Shown here one piece after another: positions 53,177-62,520 of a DNA stretch of 64,000 nt. The notes beneath the pieces were generated by a model, which made no database searches, was not told where the DNA came from, and saw only the letters and a list, made by a program, of their open reading frames with translations. The DNA comes from Commensalibacter communis (GTDB lineage: Bacteria; Pseudomonadota; Alphaproteobacteria; Acetobacterales; Acetobacteraceae). The stretch is taken from assembly GCF_947179015.1 (NCBI RefSeq), contig NZ_CAMXCM010000003.1, forward strand, positions 223,495-287,494, read 5' to 3'. Each line of letters begins with the position of its first letter. Positions within the stretch are counted from its first letter, which is position 1. Position numbers and translations under genes: made by a program.

Positions 53177-54859
53177 ATGTCAGATATTCAAGATCCTTTG
53201 AGACAACAAGAAACGCCTAAAGCAGCATTTCAGCAGATTTTTATTGTTTGGAAGCCCCACATCGCTTCTTTAACCATTGGGATTATTTTCTCTTTAATCG
53301 CACTGGCTTTGGGGTTAACATTGATGAGTTCAGCGGGCGGTAAGATTGCTTTTGCAGCCATGGGAATGCTGGTGATTAGTTCAGTATTCTTAAAGTTATT
53401 AGGTGGTGGTCGCCTTCTAATGCGTTATGTCGAGCGTTTATACACACATAATGTCATGTTCAAAGCGATTGCTGATCTTAGAGTTTGGTTTTTTGCAAAA
53501 CTATCCAAAGGGGCCGCAGCGGGATTAGGATTTCGTCACAGTGGTGATGTTTTATCGCGGTTAGTGTCGGATATTGAGACACTTGATGGACTATATTTGC
53601 GATTAATGCTGCCTTTTGCAGGTTCTATCCTCACGTTTCTAGTGCTTGCTTTCGTTATTGGTTCAGTCCATTTGCCACTGGCGTTTTGCATAGCGTTTCT
53701 ATATATTTTGGCTGGATTTGTATGTCCGCTTGTTTCAGCTTTAATGACAAAAAAACATGGGCAGACTATTTTAAATTCCGTGGCTCAACTCAGAATAGGT
53801 GTTCTGGATTTTATTCAAGGGTTAAGAGAAATCAGAGCCTTTGGGGCGGAAGATCGGATTACTGCCTTACTTGATGCTCGTGAGAAAAAACTGTTTGAAA
53901 AACAATTTAAGCAAGCAAAGATCATTGCTTTGATGAGTTTCTTATCCTTTATATCCAGCCAAGTTGCAGTTTTGCTTATTTTAGCAGCTGCCTTAGATAT
54001 AGGATTTCATGGGATAGGGGCTGCACATATTGTTGTATGTCTATTTTTAACAATCACTGCTTTTGAAGTCGTCGTTCCTTTAACTAAAGCAGGTGGATTG
54101 GCTGGTCAAATTATTAACGCAGCAACGCGAGTTGTTGGGGTGAATAAAGGACATGGTTACGATGTGCCTAAAGGTAGCGAAGAAGCGCCAGAACAAACAG
54201 ACATTGAACTGAACGATATCGGATTTCAATGGAATAAAGATCGTCCTTTTGTTTATCGCCACCTAAATTTAAAAATTTCTCAGGGTGAAAGAGTAGCAAT
54301 TATTGGTCCATCGGGTGCTGGAAAATCAACTTTGGCTGCATTACTTTTAAAAGTAATCGCTCCACAAGAAGGTAAAATTACCCTTGGTAGCAAAGATTTA
54401 GCTGTGTTAACCGAAGAATCTGTTCGCAAAAAAATTGCTTGGTTATCTCAAAATACTCATTTATTTGATGATACGATTCGGCAAAATTTGTTGTTGAGTT
54501 ATCCTCAGGCCACAGATGACGAGTTATGGCAAGCATTATCAGAAGCTGCTGTTGCTGATGTTGTCAAAGCGATGCCAGATGGATTAGATACTTGGCTGGG
54601 TGAGGGTGGAATTAAAGTGTCTGGTGGACAAGGTCGTCGTATTGCGCTGGCAAGAACTTTACTATCCAAAGCACCGATTCTGTTGCTTGATGAGCCAACA
54701 ACGGGATTGGATGCAGACACTGAAATGGAGTTTTTTAAAATACTTAATCAAATTTCAACTGATCGTACAATTATTTTAATTGCTCATCGTCTTACAGGCA
54801 CAGAAAAGTTAGATAAAGTATGGCGTTTATCTGACAGTTGTTTGATTTGTGAAAATTAA
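53177..54859 (+). CDS. cydC: thiol reductant ABC exporter subunit CydC
   Basis: The 560-residue partner of CydD has six membrane helices, the characteristic LMRYVERLYTHNVMFKAIADLRVWFFAKLSKGAAAGLGFRHSGDVLSRLVSDIETLDGLYLR segment of CydC, Walker A GPSGAGKST, signature VSGGQGRRIALARTLL, Walker B LLLDEPTTGLD and IAHRLTG. It starts 2 bp after cydD. Confidence 0.94.
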   Translation: MSDIQDPLRQQETPKAAFQQIFIVWKPHIASLTIGIIFSLIALALGLTLMSSAGGKIAFAAMGMLVISSVFLKLLGGGRLLMRYVERLYTHNVMFKAIADLRVWFFAKLSKGAAAGLGFRHSGDVLSRLVSDIETLDGLYLRLMLPFAGSILTFLVLAFVIGSVHLPLAFCIAFLYILAGFVCPLVSALMTKKHGQTILNSVAQLRIGVLDFIQGLREIRAFGAEDRITALLDAREKKLFEKQFKQAKIIALMSFLSFISSQVAVLLILAAALDIGFHGIGAAHIVVCLFLTITAFEVVVPLTKAGGLAGQIINAATRVVGVNKGHGYDVPKGSEEAPEQTDIELNDIGFQWNKDRPFVYRHLNLKISQGERVAIIGPSGAGKSTLAALLLKVIAPQEGKITLGSKDLAVLTEESVRKKIAWLSQNTHLFDDTIRQNLLLSYPQATDDELWQALSEAAVADVVKAMPDGLDTWLGEGGIKVSGGQGRRIALARTLLSKAPILLLDEPTTGLDADTEMEFFKILNQISTDRTIILIAHRLTGTEKLDKVWRLSDSCLICEN

Positions 54860-54946
54860 AAATATTTTTATATTTTTTATGTTAAAATATGAGTATGTTA
54901 CAAACTAAGTTTTTTAATATTGTGCTTTGAAGTTAAGGAAAATTCA

Positions 54947-55336
54947 ATGCGTCGTTTTTTACCAATTGTATTTGGCTCTTTGATGTTGGCAGCTTGTTCA
55001 CAAACACCAACCCTAACGCCGAATAATGACAGAACTTATGTTGTTTTCTTTCCCTTTGCATCCAGCGAATTGGATGATGCTGCGATGACGACCATCGACC
55101 AAGCTGTCAGATATGCAAAAAGCTTCCCAGATAAGCAAGTTTATGTTGAGGGATATGCAGCAGTTTATGGTGATTTGTCTTTGGACGAAATGATGGCAGC
55201 TCAGCGCACTCAGGCGGTTGCACAAGAAATCGTTGCCGAAGGTGTTGACAAATCTCGCGTACATGATGCACCTCAACAACCTGAAAATAGACGCAGTCAA
55301 GTTGCTGCACGTCGTGTAGAAATCGAAGTTAAATAA
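54947..55336 (+). CDS. OmpA-like lipoprotein
   Basis: The 129-residue protein has a lipoprotein signal (MRRFLPIVFGSLMLAAC, C17) and an OmpA C-terminal-type peptidoglycan-binding domain. FFPFASSELDDAAMTTIDQAVRYAKSFP has the strand-helix start, VYVEGYAAVYGDLSLDEMMAAQRTQAVAQEIVAEG forms the core, and SQVAARRVEIEV the end. The usual arginine and aspartate that hold DAP are only partly recognisable, so binding is presumed. ATG 54947 has AAGGAAA upstream; the frame extends nine codons further. It lies between cydC and recQ on the same strand. Confidence 0.8.
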   Translation: MRRFLPIVFGSLMLAACSQTPTLTPNNDRTYVVFFPFASSELDDAAMTTIDQAVRYAKSFPDKQVYVEGYAAVYGDLSLDEMMAAQRTQAVAQEIVAEGVDKSRVHDAPQQPENRRSQVAARRVEIEVK

Positions 55337-55348
55337 TAGTTTTGATGA

Positions 55349-57187
55349 ATGAAATATCCATCTTTATTGACTGATTACGATCCAACAAAGATGGATATGA
55401 CTCCAGAAACAATTTTGAAACATGTTTTTGGATATGATAATTTCCGAGGGCTTCAGCAACAAGCCATCGACTGTGTGATGAACGGTCAAGATGTATTATT
55501 GTTAATGCCTACGGGTGGTGGCAAAAGCATTTGTTATCAAATACCGTCCTTATGTAGACTAGGCATGGGATTGGTTATTTCCCCTTTGATTGCTTTGATG
55601 GACGATCAAGTGGCTGCTTTAAGGCAGTTAGGGATTAATGCAGGCGCATTACATTCAGAGTTAGAGCCACAAGAAGCGGCATCAATTCGCCAAGATATGC
55701 TCAACGGGTCACTCGATTTATTATATATTTCGCCCGAACGATTACTTTCTGATGAAATGTTACGATTTCTTGATAGAATTCCATTATCTTTAATCGCCAT
55801 TGATGAAGCCCATTGCGTATCCGTTTGGGGGCACGAATTTCGCCCAGAATATCGATTGATGACGAATTTGTCGTCTATGTTTCCAGGAGTGCCAAGGATT
55901 GCGCTAACCGCTACTGCGGATCCCATGACGAAAGAAGATATTATTGCTTCTCTGGGCATGCCTGAAGCGACCATATTACAAGCAAGCTTCCATCGAACGA
56001 ATTTATTTATCAGAGCATTACCCAAAGATGGTGAAACCAAACAGCTACTAACGATTTTACAAAAGCATAAGGATGCTGCCTCTATTATTTACTGTGGCAG
56101 CAGAAATAAAGCAGAACGTGTCGCCAATATGTTAACCGACCGTGGATTTACGGGGCTTGCCTATCATGCTGGATTGTCGGCAATTGAGAAAAGAGCCGTT
56201 CTAATGCGTTTTCGTTCGGGAGAGCCTTTAGTTGTTGTAGCAACGGTTGCGTTTGGTATGGGGATTGATCGGCCCGATGTAAGATTAGTTGTGCATTTAG
56301 ACATGCCAAAAGGTCCAGAACATTATTACCAACAAATTGGTAGAGCAGGAAGGGATGGTGATCCCGCTGAAACGGTATTGCTATATGGTGGTGAAGATAT
56401 TGTTAAAGCAAGATACTGGTTGGAACAATCCAATAGCGATGAAGAACAAAAGAAAATTGCTCGATCTCGATTAAATACCATGATTGCTTTTGCTGAAACC
56501 ACAGATTGTCGCACGCAGATTTTGTTACGTTGTTTTGGGGAAGAATTAAAAGAGCCATGTGGACATTGTGATAATTGCAAACAACCTGTTTCATTGATGA
56601 ATGGCACAGTAGCTGCTCAAAAAGTATTATCGGCAGTATATCGAACGGGTCAACGATTTGGTGCCTTACATATTATTAATGTCTTAAGGGGCAAGAAAAG
56701 CAATAATATAGAAAATTACCAGCATGACCAGTTGCCTTTATTTGGTATTGGTAAAGATAAGCCTAATCAATTTTGGCGGGCGGTTATTCGACAATTAATG
56801 GCCAAAGATGCGTTAAGGCAAGGTGCTGAGCATTCAAATTTGTTTCTCAACCAAGATAAAGCACTTCCTTTGTTAAAAGGAAATGAACAATTATATTTGC
56901 GAGAAGATATCGTCCAATCAAGAGTTGAAAAATCAGCTTCTTATTCTCAACAAATTGATCTTACCGAAGCACAACAAAAGATATTTGACCAACTAAAAAT
57001 ATGGCGCTTATCCGAGGCGAGGGAACAAGAAGTTCCACCTTATATTATCTTTCATGATGCAGTTTTACGTGAAATTGCAATTACTTGCCCTGGAACTTTG
57101 GAAGAGTTAAAAATGATCAAAGGAATTGGGGACAGTAAAATTGATCGGTATGGCAAGGTTCTATTAGAATATACACTTTCTAAGTGA
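55349..57187 (+). CDS. recQ: ATP-dependent DNA helicase RecQ
   Basis: RecQ is a 3'-5' helicase for recombination and replication restart. The 612-residue protein has motif I LMPTGGGKSICYQIP, motif II IDEAHCVSVWGHEFRPEY, ALTATAD, HRTNLFIRA, VATVAFGMGIDRPDVR and QQIGRAGRDG (motif VI). A zinc-binding RQC region has RSRLNTMIAFAETTDCRTQILLRCFGEELKEPCGHCDNC with the four cysteines, and an HRDC domain is at about 540-605. ATG 55349 lacks a strong ribosome site; M15 or M17 are alternatives. Confidence 0.96.
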   Translation: MKYPSLLTDYDPTKMDMTPETILKHVFGYDNFRGLQQQAIDCVMNGQDVLLLMPTGGGKSICYQIPSLCRLGMGLVISPLIALMDDQVAALRQLGINAGALHSELEPQEAASIRQDMLNGSLDLLYISPERLLSDEMLRFLDRIPLSLIAIDEAHCVSVWGHEFRPEYRLMTNLSSMFPGVPRIALTATADPMTKEDIIASLGMPEATILQASFHRTNLFIRALPKDGETKQLLTILQKHKDAASIIYCGSRNKAERVANMLTDRGFTGLAYHAGLSAIEKRAVLMRFRSGEPLVVVATVAFGMGIDRPDVRLVVHLDMPKGPEHYYQQIGRAGRDGDPAETVLLYGGEDIVKARYWLEQSNSDEEQKKIARSRLNTMIAFAETTDCRTQILLRCFGEELKEPCGHCDNCKQPVSLMNGTVAAQKVLSAVYRTGQRFGALHIINVLRGKKSNNIENYQHDQLPLFGIGKDKPNQFWRAVIRQLMAKDALRQGAEHSNLFLNQDKALPLLKGNEQLYLREDIVQSRVEKSASYSQQIDLTEAQQKIFDQLKIWRLSEAREQEVPPYIIFHDAVLREIAITCPGTLEELKMIKGIGDSKIDRYGKVLLEYTLSK

Positions 57188-57197
57188 TGTAATTTTG

Positions 57198-57226
57198 AAA
57201 AATGGGAGAATGAGCTCCCATTTTTT
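57198..57226. terminator. bidirectional intrinsic terminator between recQ and lpd
   Basis: AAAAATGGGAG (57198-57208) pairs perfectly with 57215-57225 around a 6-nt loop, with T-runs on both strands. It lies 10 bp after the recQ stop and 14 bp from the lpd stop. Confidence 0.9.
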
Positions 57227-57239
57227 GATGATCTGAATG

Positions 57240-58640
57240 CTAGATATGAATAGCTCTTTGCATGGCTGATAAAATAGCTTCATGCATTGTTTCTGATAAA
57301 GTCGGGTGAGGAAAGATGACTTCGGCCAAACTTTCATCGGTTGCCTCTAATGTTTTCGCAATGGAAAATCCTTGAATAAGCTCAGTCACGTCATGCCCAA
57401 CCATATGCACCCCTAAAATCTCACCTGTATCTTGATGGATAATTGTTTTTACAAAACCAACGGGGTCATTCATGGCCAGTGCTTTCCCATTGGCTTGAAA
57501 AGGAAAGTTTCCAATGCGGACAGGGTAACCTTTCTCTGTGGCTTGTTGTTGGGTTAATCCAATGCTAGCAACTTGAGGGTTGGTGAAAATACATCCTGGA
57601 ATACGCGTGCGATCCAAAGGATGTACCCCATGCACTCCAGCTATTTTTTCCACACATAGAATGGCTTCATGGCTGGCTTTATGTGCTAAACAAGGCCCAC
57701 CTGCGACATCACCGATGGCGTAAATACCGACAACATTTGTTTTACACCACTCATCCGTTTTAATGAATTTCTTATCGAATTCCACTCCTAATTCTTCTAA
57801 TCCAAGTCCTTTTGAATTGGGCGTTACCCCAATGGCAGAAAGAACATGGTTCACGAGAATAGTTTGTATTCCTTGCGGTGTTTGAATTTCGCATTGGACT
57901 TTTCCATCAATGATAGAAGTTTTCTGTATGGCAGATTGCGTTAAGATGGTAATACCTTTTTGTTCAAATTGTTTTTGAACATATGCTGCAACTTCATGAT
58001 CTTCTGTTGGCATGATTTGAGGGGCAATATCAATCAAGGTGACTTGAGAACCTAAATCATGATAAAGGCTCGCAAACTCGCTGCCAATTGCGCCAGAACC
58101 AACAACCAATAAAGATTCTGGTAAATGTTCAGTGATTAATGCTTCTTTGTAACTCCAAATATATTGCCCATCAATGGGTAACTGGGGCAAAGTAGTCGCT
58201 TTTGCACCTGTGGCGACGATAATATGTGGAGCAGAAAGAATTTGTATTTGTTCTTTATCATCCATCACTTCTAGTTTTTCTTTGGCAATCAATTTAGCGG
58301 TGCCTTTAAACAGAGTGATGTTATTTTTTTGTAATAGATGTCCAATGCCTGCCACTAATTGTTTTGAAACAGTACGGCTATGTTGCACCAACTTTTTGAT
58401 ATCAAATTGAACATTATCTATTTCAAACCCAAATATAGAAGCATGTTGGATTTTTTGTGCTAATTTTGCGCCACCAATCATGGCTTTGGTTGGGATACAG
58501 CCCCAATTTAGACAAATCCCTCCCAAATCCTTGGCTTCGATAATTGCGGTTTTCAATCCCAATTGAGCAGCACGAATGGCTCCAACATATCCACCTGGAC
58601 CTGCTCCAATGACAATCAGATCAAATCGTGTTTCTTGCAT
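57240..58640 (-). CDS. lpdA: dihydrolipoyl dehydrogenase (E3)
   Basis: E3 re-oxidises the dihydrolipoyl arms of the E2 core, passing electrons through FAD and a disulfide to NAD. The 466-residue protein has the FAD motif DLIVIGAGPGGYVGAIRAAQLG, the redox disulfide GGICLNWGCIPTK (the two cysteines four residues apart), the NAD motif VVGSGAIGSEFASLYHDLGS, AIGDVAGGPCLAHKASHE, and the His-Glu base region HPTLSETMHEA. It is the last gene of acoA-acoB-acoC-lpd and begins 9 bp after acoC, so it is a dedicated E3 for this complex. Confidence 0.95.
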   Translation of the reverse strand: MQETRFDLIVIGAGPGGYVGAIRAAQLGLKTAIIEAKDLGGICLNWGCIPTKAMIGGAKLAQKIQHASIFGFEIDNVQFDIKKLVQHSRTVSKQLVAGIGHLLQKNNITLFKGTAKLIAKEKLEVMDDKEQIQILSAPHIIVATGAKATTLPQLPIDGQYIWSYKEALITEHLPESLLVVGSGAIGSEFASLYHDLGSQVTLIDIAPQIMPTEDHEVAAYVQKQFEQKGITILTQSAIQKTSIIDGKVQCEIQTPQGIQTILVNHVLSAIGVTPNSKGLGLEELGVEFDKKFIKTDEWCKTNVVGIYAIGDVAGGPCLAHKASHEAILCVEKIAGVHGVHPLDRTRIPGCIFTNPQVASIGLTQQQATEKGYPVRIGNFPFQANGKALAMNDPVGFVKTIIHQDTGEILGVHMVGHDVTELIQGFSIAKTLEATDESLAEVIFPHPTLSETMHEAILSAMQRAIHI

Positions 58641-58649
58641 GTTATACTC

Positions 58650-60194
58650 CTATGCTAAGAAAGCCATTGGATTTTCAACGAATTCTTTCAAACTTGCTAA
58701 GAATTTCGCACCTGTTGCCCCATCAATGACTCGATGATCGCAGGACATGCTTAAAGTTACCATAGGGCGAATGGTAATGACATCATCCCTGACAACAGCC
58801 CGTTTTTCCACAGTTCCCAGGGCTAAGATGGCTCCTTGAGGTGGATTGATAATGGCTTCAAACTGTTTAATGCCAAACATACCCAAATTGGAAATACAGA
58901 AACTACCCCCTTGGAATTCGTCAGGGGATAATTTGCCCGTTTTTGCACGCGTTGCCAAATCGCGCATTGTCGTTGATATATCTGATAATGCTCTTTTGTT
59001 CGCAGCTTTAACAATAGGGGTAATTAATCCGTTGGGAATAGCAACAGCAACAGATATATCGGCTTGATCGAATTGTAATATTTGTTGATTCTCAACGTCA
59101 TATTGCACATTAACCTCAGGTACTGCGATTAATGCACTGGCAATCGCTTTTAGGAACATGTCATTAATTGAAATTTTGACACTGGGTAGCTTACTATTTA
59201 TATCCGTACGAAGTTCCTGTAATGCACTGACATCAACATCTATTGTCAGATAGAAATGAGGAATTTCCGATTTTGCAGCCTGAAGTCGTTCAGCAATTGT
59301 TTTACGCATACCGTCCATTGGTATAGCGGTAAAGTCAAGTTTTGTGGGTTCAGGTTGTGTGGCAGCTGGTAATGAAGGAGAGGAAACAGGATGATTACGA
59401 TAATAAACAGCCTCAACATCTTCTTTGCAGACACGACCACGGCTGCCTGAAGCCCTGCAATCATTAAGATTAATATTCCATTCTTCTGCCATACGCCTTG
59501 CTAGTGGCGTTGCTAGAATATGACTATCATCAGCGGTGGACTTAGCAGGCGTTTTAGCAGGTTGATTTTTAACATCAGGCCATTGACCGCCTGCGGCAAT
59601 GACTGCTTTTTGAATATCGTTGATGCTGACCCGTTGCTGAGGGCCTGATCCATGGATTTTATCAAGATTAACATTGTGTTTTTGCGCCATGTTTATTGCA
59701 TGAGGTGTAGCAAAGAGATTGCTATTTTCTTGATACCCTTGTAAATCCGAAGGGATTAAAAAATTATCATTTACTATCGGTTTAGTTGACGTTGGCGTGT
59801 CCAACTTGGATGTGGTTACAGTCGGTGTCGATGGTGATTTTGTTTGTTGAGGTTCGGTTGCTTTGGCTTCAGTTTTTTGTTCTTGAGGTTCACTCCCTTT
59901 GTTGGAAGATAAGGATTGAATAAATTGCTCAATTTTCTGATCTGAAACGGATGTGTCTGCACAAACGCCAATAATCGCACCAACCTCTAATACCGATCCA
60001 TTTTTTCCTATGATACGTCTTAATGTACCATCAAATGGCGCTTCCAAAGAATTTGCAATTTTAGTGGTTTCTATAACGCAAATTTCTTGCCCTTTTTTAA
60101 AGGAATCACCCTCTTTGATGGTCCATTGGGTAATTTTTCCCTCTTGCATCGACAGCCCCCATTTGGGGACTTCTAAGGTTTGAATATTACTCAT
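58650..60194 (-). CDS. acoC: E2 dihydrolipoamide acyltransferase of acetoin/2-oxoacid dehydrogenase, with two E3-binding domains
   Basis: The 514-residue E2 has one lipoyl domain (1-77; start MSNIQTLEVPKWGLSMQEG, lipoyl lysine K45 in ETTKIAN). Then comes a P/T/Q-rich linker and, unusually, two peripheral-subunit-binding domains: about 161-198 (FATPHAINMAQKHNVNL...VSINDI) and 227-264 (LATPLARRMAEEWNINL...VCKEDV). The catalytic acyltransferase domain (287-514) has DHRVIDGATGA. Start resemblance to AcoC and the neighbouring AcoA/AcoB type suggest an acetoin complex. GGAGG is seven bases before the ATG; the open frame runs ten codons further. Confidence 0.88.
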   Translation of the reverse strand: MSNIQTLEVPKWGLSMQEGKITQWTIKEGDSFKKGQEICVIETTKIANSLEAPFDGTLRRIIGKNGSVLEVGAIIGVCADTSVSDQKIEQFIQSLSSNKGSEPQEQKTEAKATEPQQTKSPSTPTVTTSKLDTPTSTKPIVNDNFLIPSDLQGYQENSNLFATPHAINMAQKHNVNLDKIHGSGPQQRVSINDIQKAVIAAGGQWPDVKNQPAKTPAKSTADDSHILATPLARRMAEEWNINLNDCRASGSRGRVCKEDVEAVYYRNHPVSSPSLPAATQPEPTKLDFTAIPMDGMRKTIAERLQAAKSEIPHFYLTIDVDVSALQELRTDINSKLPSVKISINDMFLKAIASALIAVPEVNVQYDVENQQILQFDQADISVAVAIPNGLITPIVKAANKRALSDISTTMRDLATRAKTGKLSPDEFQGGSFCISNLGMFGIKQFEAIINPPQGAILALGTVEKRAVVRDDVITIRPMVTLSMSCDHRVIDGATGAKFLASLKEFVENPMAFLA

Positions 60195-60195
60195 A

Positions 60196-61215
60196 TTATA
60201 CCTCCAAAACTTTACGAACAGCAATTTCTATACGTTCAGCGCTGGGCAACCATGCTTGCTCTAGAACATTTGAGAATGGAACTGGTGTATGAGGTGGGGT
60301 TACTAGTTCAATCGGCGCTTTTAATGAATAAAATCCTTTTTGTGCAATCAGGGCGGCGACGTCATGTGCAAATCCACAGCGTGCAGCAGATTCATCAACA
60401 ATGACAACTCGACCTGTAGAAGCCACAGATTCTAAAATACCTTCTTCATCTAGTGGGGAAATAGTGCGCGGATCAACAACTTCGACAGAAATTCCTTCAT
60501 TAGCAAGTTTATCAGCGACTTCATTGGCACGATGAACCATTAAGCTCAGGGCGATGATGGTAACATCGGTACCTTGTCGCGTATAATTTGCGACACCAAA
60601 AGGAATAGTATAATCATCATCGGGAACTTCACCTGTAATATCATAAAGTAATTTATGTTCACAAAATACGACAGGATCATCATCCCTGATCGATTGAGTC
60701 AGTAAACCTTTGGCATCATAAGGACTGGAAGGAACCACGACCTTTAACCCAGGGGTAGAGGCAAAAATATGATAAGGAGATTGCGAATGTTGTGCTGCCG
60801 CTGAAAATCCTGCACCAATCATACCCCGTACAACCATTGGAGCTTTGGCTTTTCCGCCAAACATATATCGAAATTTAGCGGCTTGATTATATAACATATC
60901 ATAACAAACCCCATAAAAATCCATAAACATCAAATCTGCAATTGGCCGTAATCCTGTTGCTGCGGCACCAGCGGTCATCCCAATAATGGCTGATTCAGTA
61001 ATCGGGGTGTCAATAACACGTTCCGAGCCAAATTCAGTCCATAACCCTTTGGTAACGCCTAATACGCCGCCAAAACCTTCAAGTTTATTTTCTTCTGTAT
61101 TTTTGGCTCCATGCCCACCACGGACGTCCTCACCAATAACCACGACGGTTGGATCACGACGCATTTCAAATTCAATGGCTTCTTTAATCGCATTTCTATA
61201 GCTTTTTTTTGACAT
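60196..61215 (-). CDS. acoB: E1 beta subunit of acetoin/2-oxoacid dehydrogenase
   Basis: The 339-residue transketolase-like E1 beta forms the thiamine diphosphate site with E1 alpha. It shows VVVIGEDVRGGHGA near the N-terminus, DTPITESAIIGMTAGAAATGLRPIADLMFMDF, FSAAAQHSQSPYH, and VVDPRTISPLDEEGI with the C-terminal domain (VDESAARCGFAHDVAALIAQKGF). AcoB-type proteins share these features with PDH E1 beta. The start has AGGAGAA nine bases upstream. It ends 1 bp from the acoC start. Confidence 0.92.
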   Translation of the reverse strand: MSKKSYRNAIKEAIEFEMRRDPTVVVIGEDVRGGHGAKNTEENKLEGFGGVLGVTKGLWTEFGSERVIDTPITESAIIGMTAGAAATGLRPIADLMFMDFYGVCYDMLYNQAAKFRYMFGGKAKAPMVVRGMIGAGFSAAAQHSQSPYHIFASTPGLKVVVPSSPYDAKGLLTQSIRDDDPVVFCEHKLLYDITGEVPDDDYTIPFGVANYTRQGTDVTIIALSLMVHRANEVADKLANEGISVEVVDPRTISPLDEEGILESVASTGRVVIVDESAARCGFAHDVAALIAQKGFYSLKAPIELVTPPHTPVPFSNVLEQAWLPSAERIEIAVRKVLEV

Positions 61216-61227
61216 GACATCTTCTCC

Positions 61228-62190
61228 TTAATAAGAAACATAAACATCAGTATATAATTGAGACACTTCAGGATTTTTTGCTGCACGGGCTTTTTTTACA
61301 GCATCATCGACTAACGCTTTTGAGTCTTTATCAATTTGATCGAGTTTTTCGTCACTGACTTGTCCTTTGACTTTTTGTCGGAAGATTTTCAAAGGATCTT
61401 TATGTTCTCGGATATATTCAATTTCTTCTTTGGATCTGACCAGACCAGGGTCTCCCTCAAAGTGACTATAAAAGCGATTAGTTGTCGCTTCGATAACGCT
61501 GGGACCTTTTCCTTCGCGTGCACGTTCAATGGCTTTATGTGCAGCTTCATAAACCGCAAAAAAGTCTGTACCATCCACTTTTTCAGCAGGCATTCCAAAT
61601 CCAGCGGCACGTCCAGCAATATCTTTGCTGCCAACGGCATAATCACATCCTGTGCCTTCGCCAAATCCATTATTTTCAAAGATGAATATTACAGGTAATT
61701 GTAAAACAACAGCCATGTTCATGGCTTCGAAAGTCAGACCATGGCTTGATCCGCCATCCCCTGTAAAAGATAATCCAATGCCACCTGTTTTTAACGTTTT
61801 GGCGGTCAGTGCAGCACCGATTGCAAGTGGAGGTCCACCCCCAACAATCCCATTCGCGCCCAGCATCCCTTTATCTAAATCGGCGATATGCATAGAGCCA
61901 CCTTTACCACGGCATAGACCTTCGTCTTTACCAAAAATCTCAGCCATCATGGCGTGTATATCGCATCCTTTGGCAATACAATGACCATGACCACGATGGG
62001 TAGAAGTTATATAATCTTTATCTGTTAAATTTTCACATACACCAACAGCAACAGCTTCTTCACCACTATATAAATGGATAAAGCCAGAAATATCCCCTGT
62101 GGTGTTTTCATCATGAAGGCGCTCTTCAAATTCACGAATATCGCGCATATGTTTATAAGCATCAAGCAATTGATTTTCTGTTAATTTCAT
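61228..62190 (-). CDS. acoA: E1 alpha subunit of acetoin/2-oxoacid dehydrogenase
   Basis: The 320-residue E1 alpha has HRGHGHCIAKG, GKGGSMHIADLDKGMLGANGIVGGGPPLAIGAAL and the thiamine-diphosphate motif GDGGSSHGLTFEAMNMAVVLQLPVIFIFENN. The GSMHIAD..GMLGANGIVGGG pattern and 320-residue length match acetoin dehydrogenase AcoA better than the longer alphaproteobacterial PDH E1 alpha (GSMHMF...HGIVG). A strong AAGGAGG precedes ATG 62190, the first gene of the operon. A role as the cell's pyruvate dehydrogenase cannot be fully excluded. Confidence 0.88.
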   Translation of the reverse strand: MKLTENQLLDAYKHMRDIREFEERLHDENTTGDISGFIHLYSGEEAVAVGVCENLTDKDYITSTHRGHGHCIAKGCDIHAMMAEIFGKDEGLCRGKGGSMHIADLDKGMLGANGIVGGGPPLAIGAALTAKTLKTGGIGLSFTGDGGSSHGLTFEAMNMAVVLQLPVIFIFENNGFGEGTGCDYAVGSKDIAGRAAGFGMPAEKVDGTDFFAVYEAAHKAIERAREGKGPSVIEATTNRFYSHFEGDPGLVRSKEEIEYIREHKDPLKIFRQKVKGQVSDEKLDQIDKDSKALVDDAVKKARAAKNPEVSQLYTDVYVSY

Positions 62191-62520
62191 GATGTTACCT
62201 CCTTAATATATATTGGTGATAACTTAATCATACATGAATATTATTTATCTTTTAGAACAATAAATTCAATTTATTGTTACGATATCTGGAGTTTGTAGAG
62301 ATATAGGTTTGTTTGTGAAAATTGTGTAGACTTGTGTTTGCTTGAGTTTCCATTGGATAGTAGAAGTCAGTTTAAGTTATAAATTGTGGAGAGAGAAGAT
62401 AAACGGAATAGTTGCCTATGAAGTTCATTTAATAATATTAAAAAAAGTCCCTATTAATGGGACTTTTTTTGTGACGCTCGATATTTAGGTTACTGAAGTA
62501 ACATTTTACAAATTATAAGA
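62191..62520. other. intergenic region with the aco operon promoter, ending in a terminator
   Basis: 330 bp separate acoA from the SDR gene. It must hold the promoter of the minus-strand aco operon, but no sequence clearly resembles a sigma-54 (TGGCAC-N5-TTGC) or other recognisable promoter, and no small gene is visible. The terminator of the SDR gene lies at its right end. Confidence 0.4.
62440..62470 (-). terminator. intrinsic terminator behind the SDR gene
   Basis: AAAAAAAGTCCC (62440-62451) pairs perfectly over 12 bp with GGGACTTTTTTT (62459-62470) around a 7-nt loop. On the minus strand it lies 50 bp after the SDR stop and ends in a U-run. Confidence 0.88.

Noticed and set aside
57240..62190. 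Simple annotation as pyruvate dehydrogenase
   Set aside because: E1 alpha length and the GMLGANGIVGGG region look more like AcoA, although pyruvate dehydrogenase remains possible.
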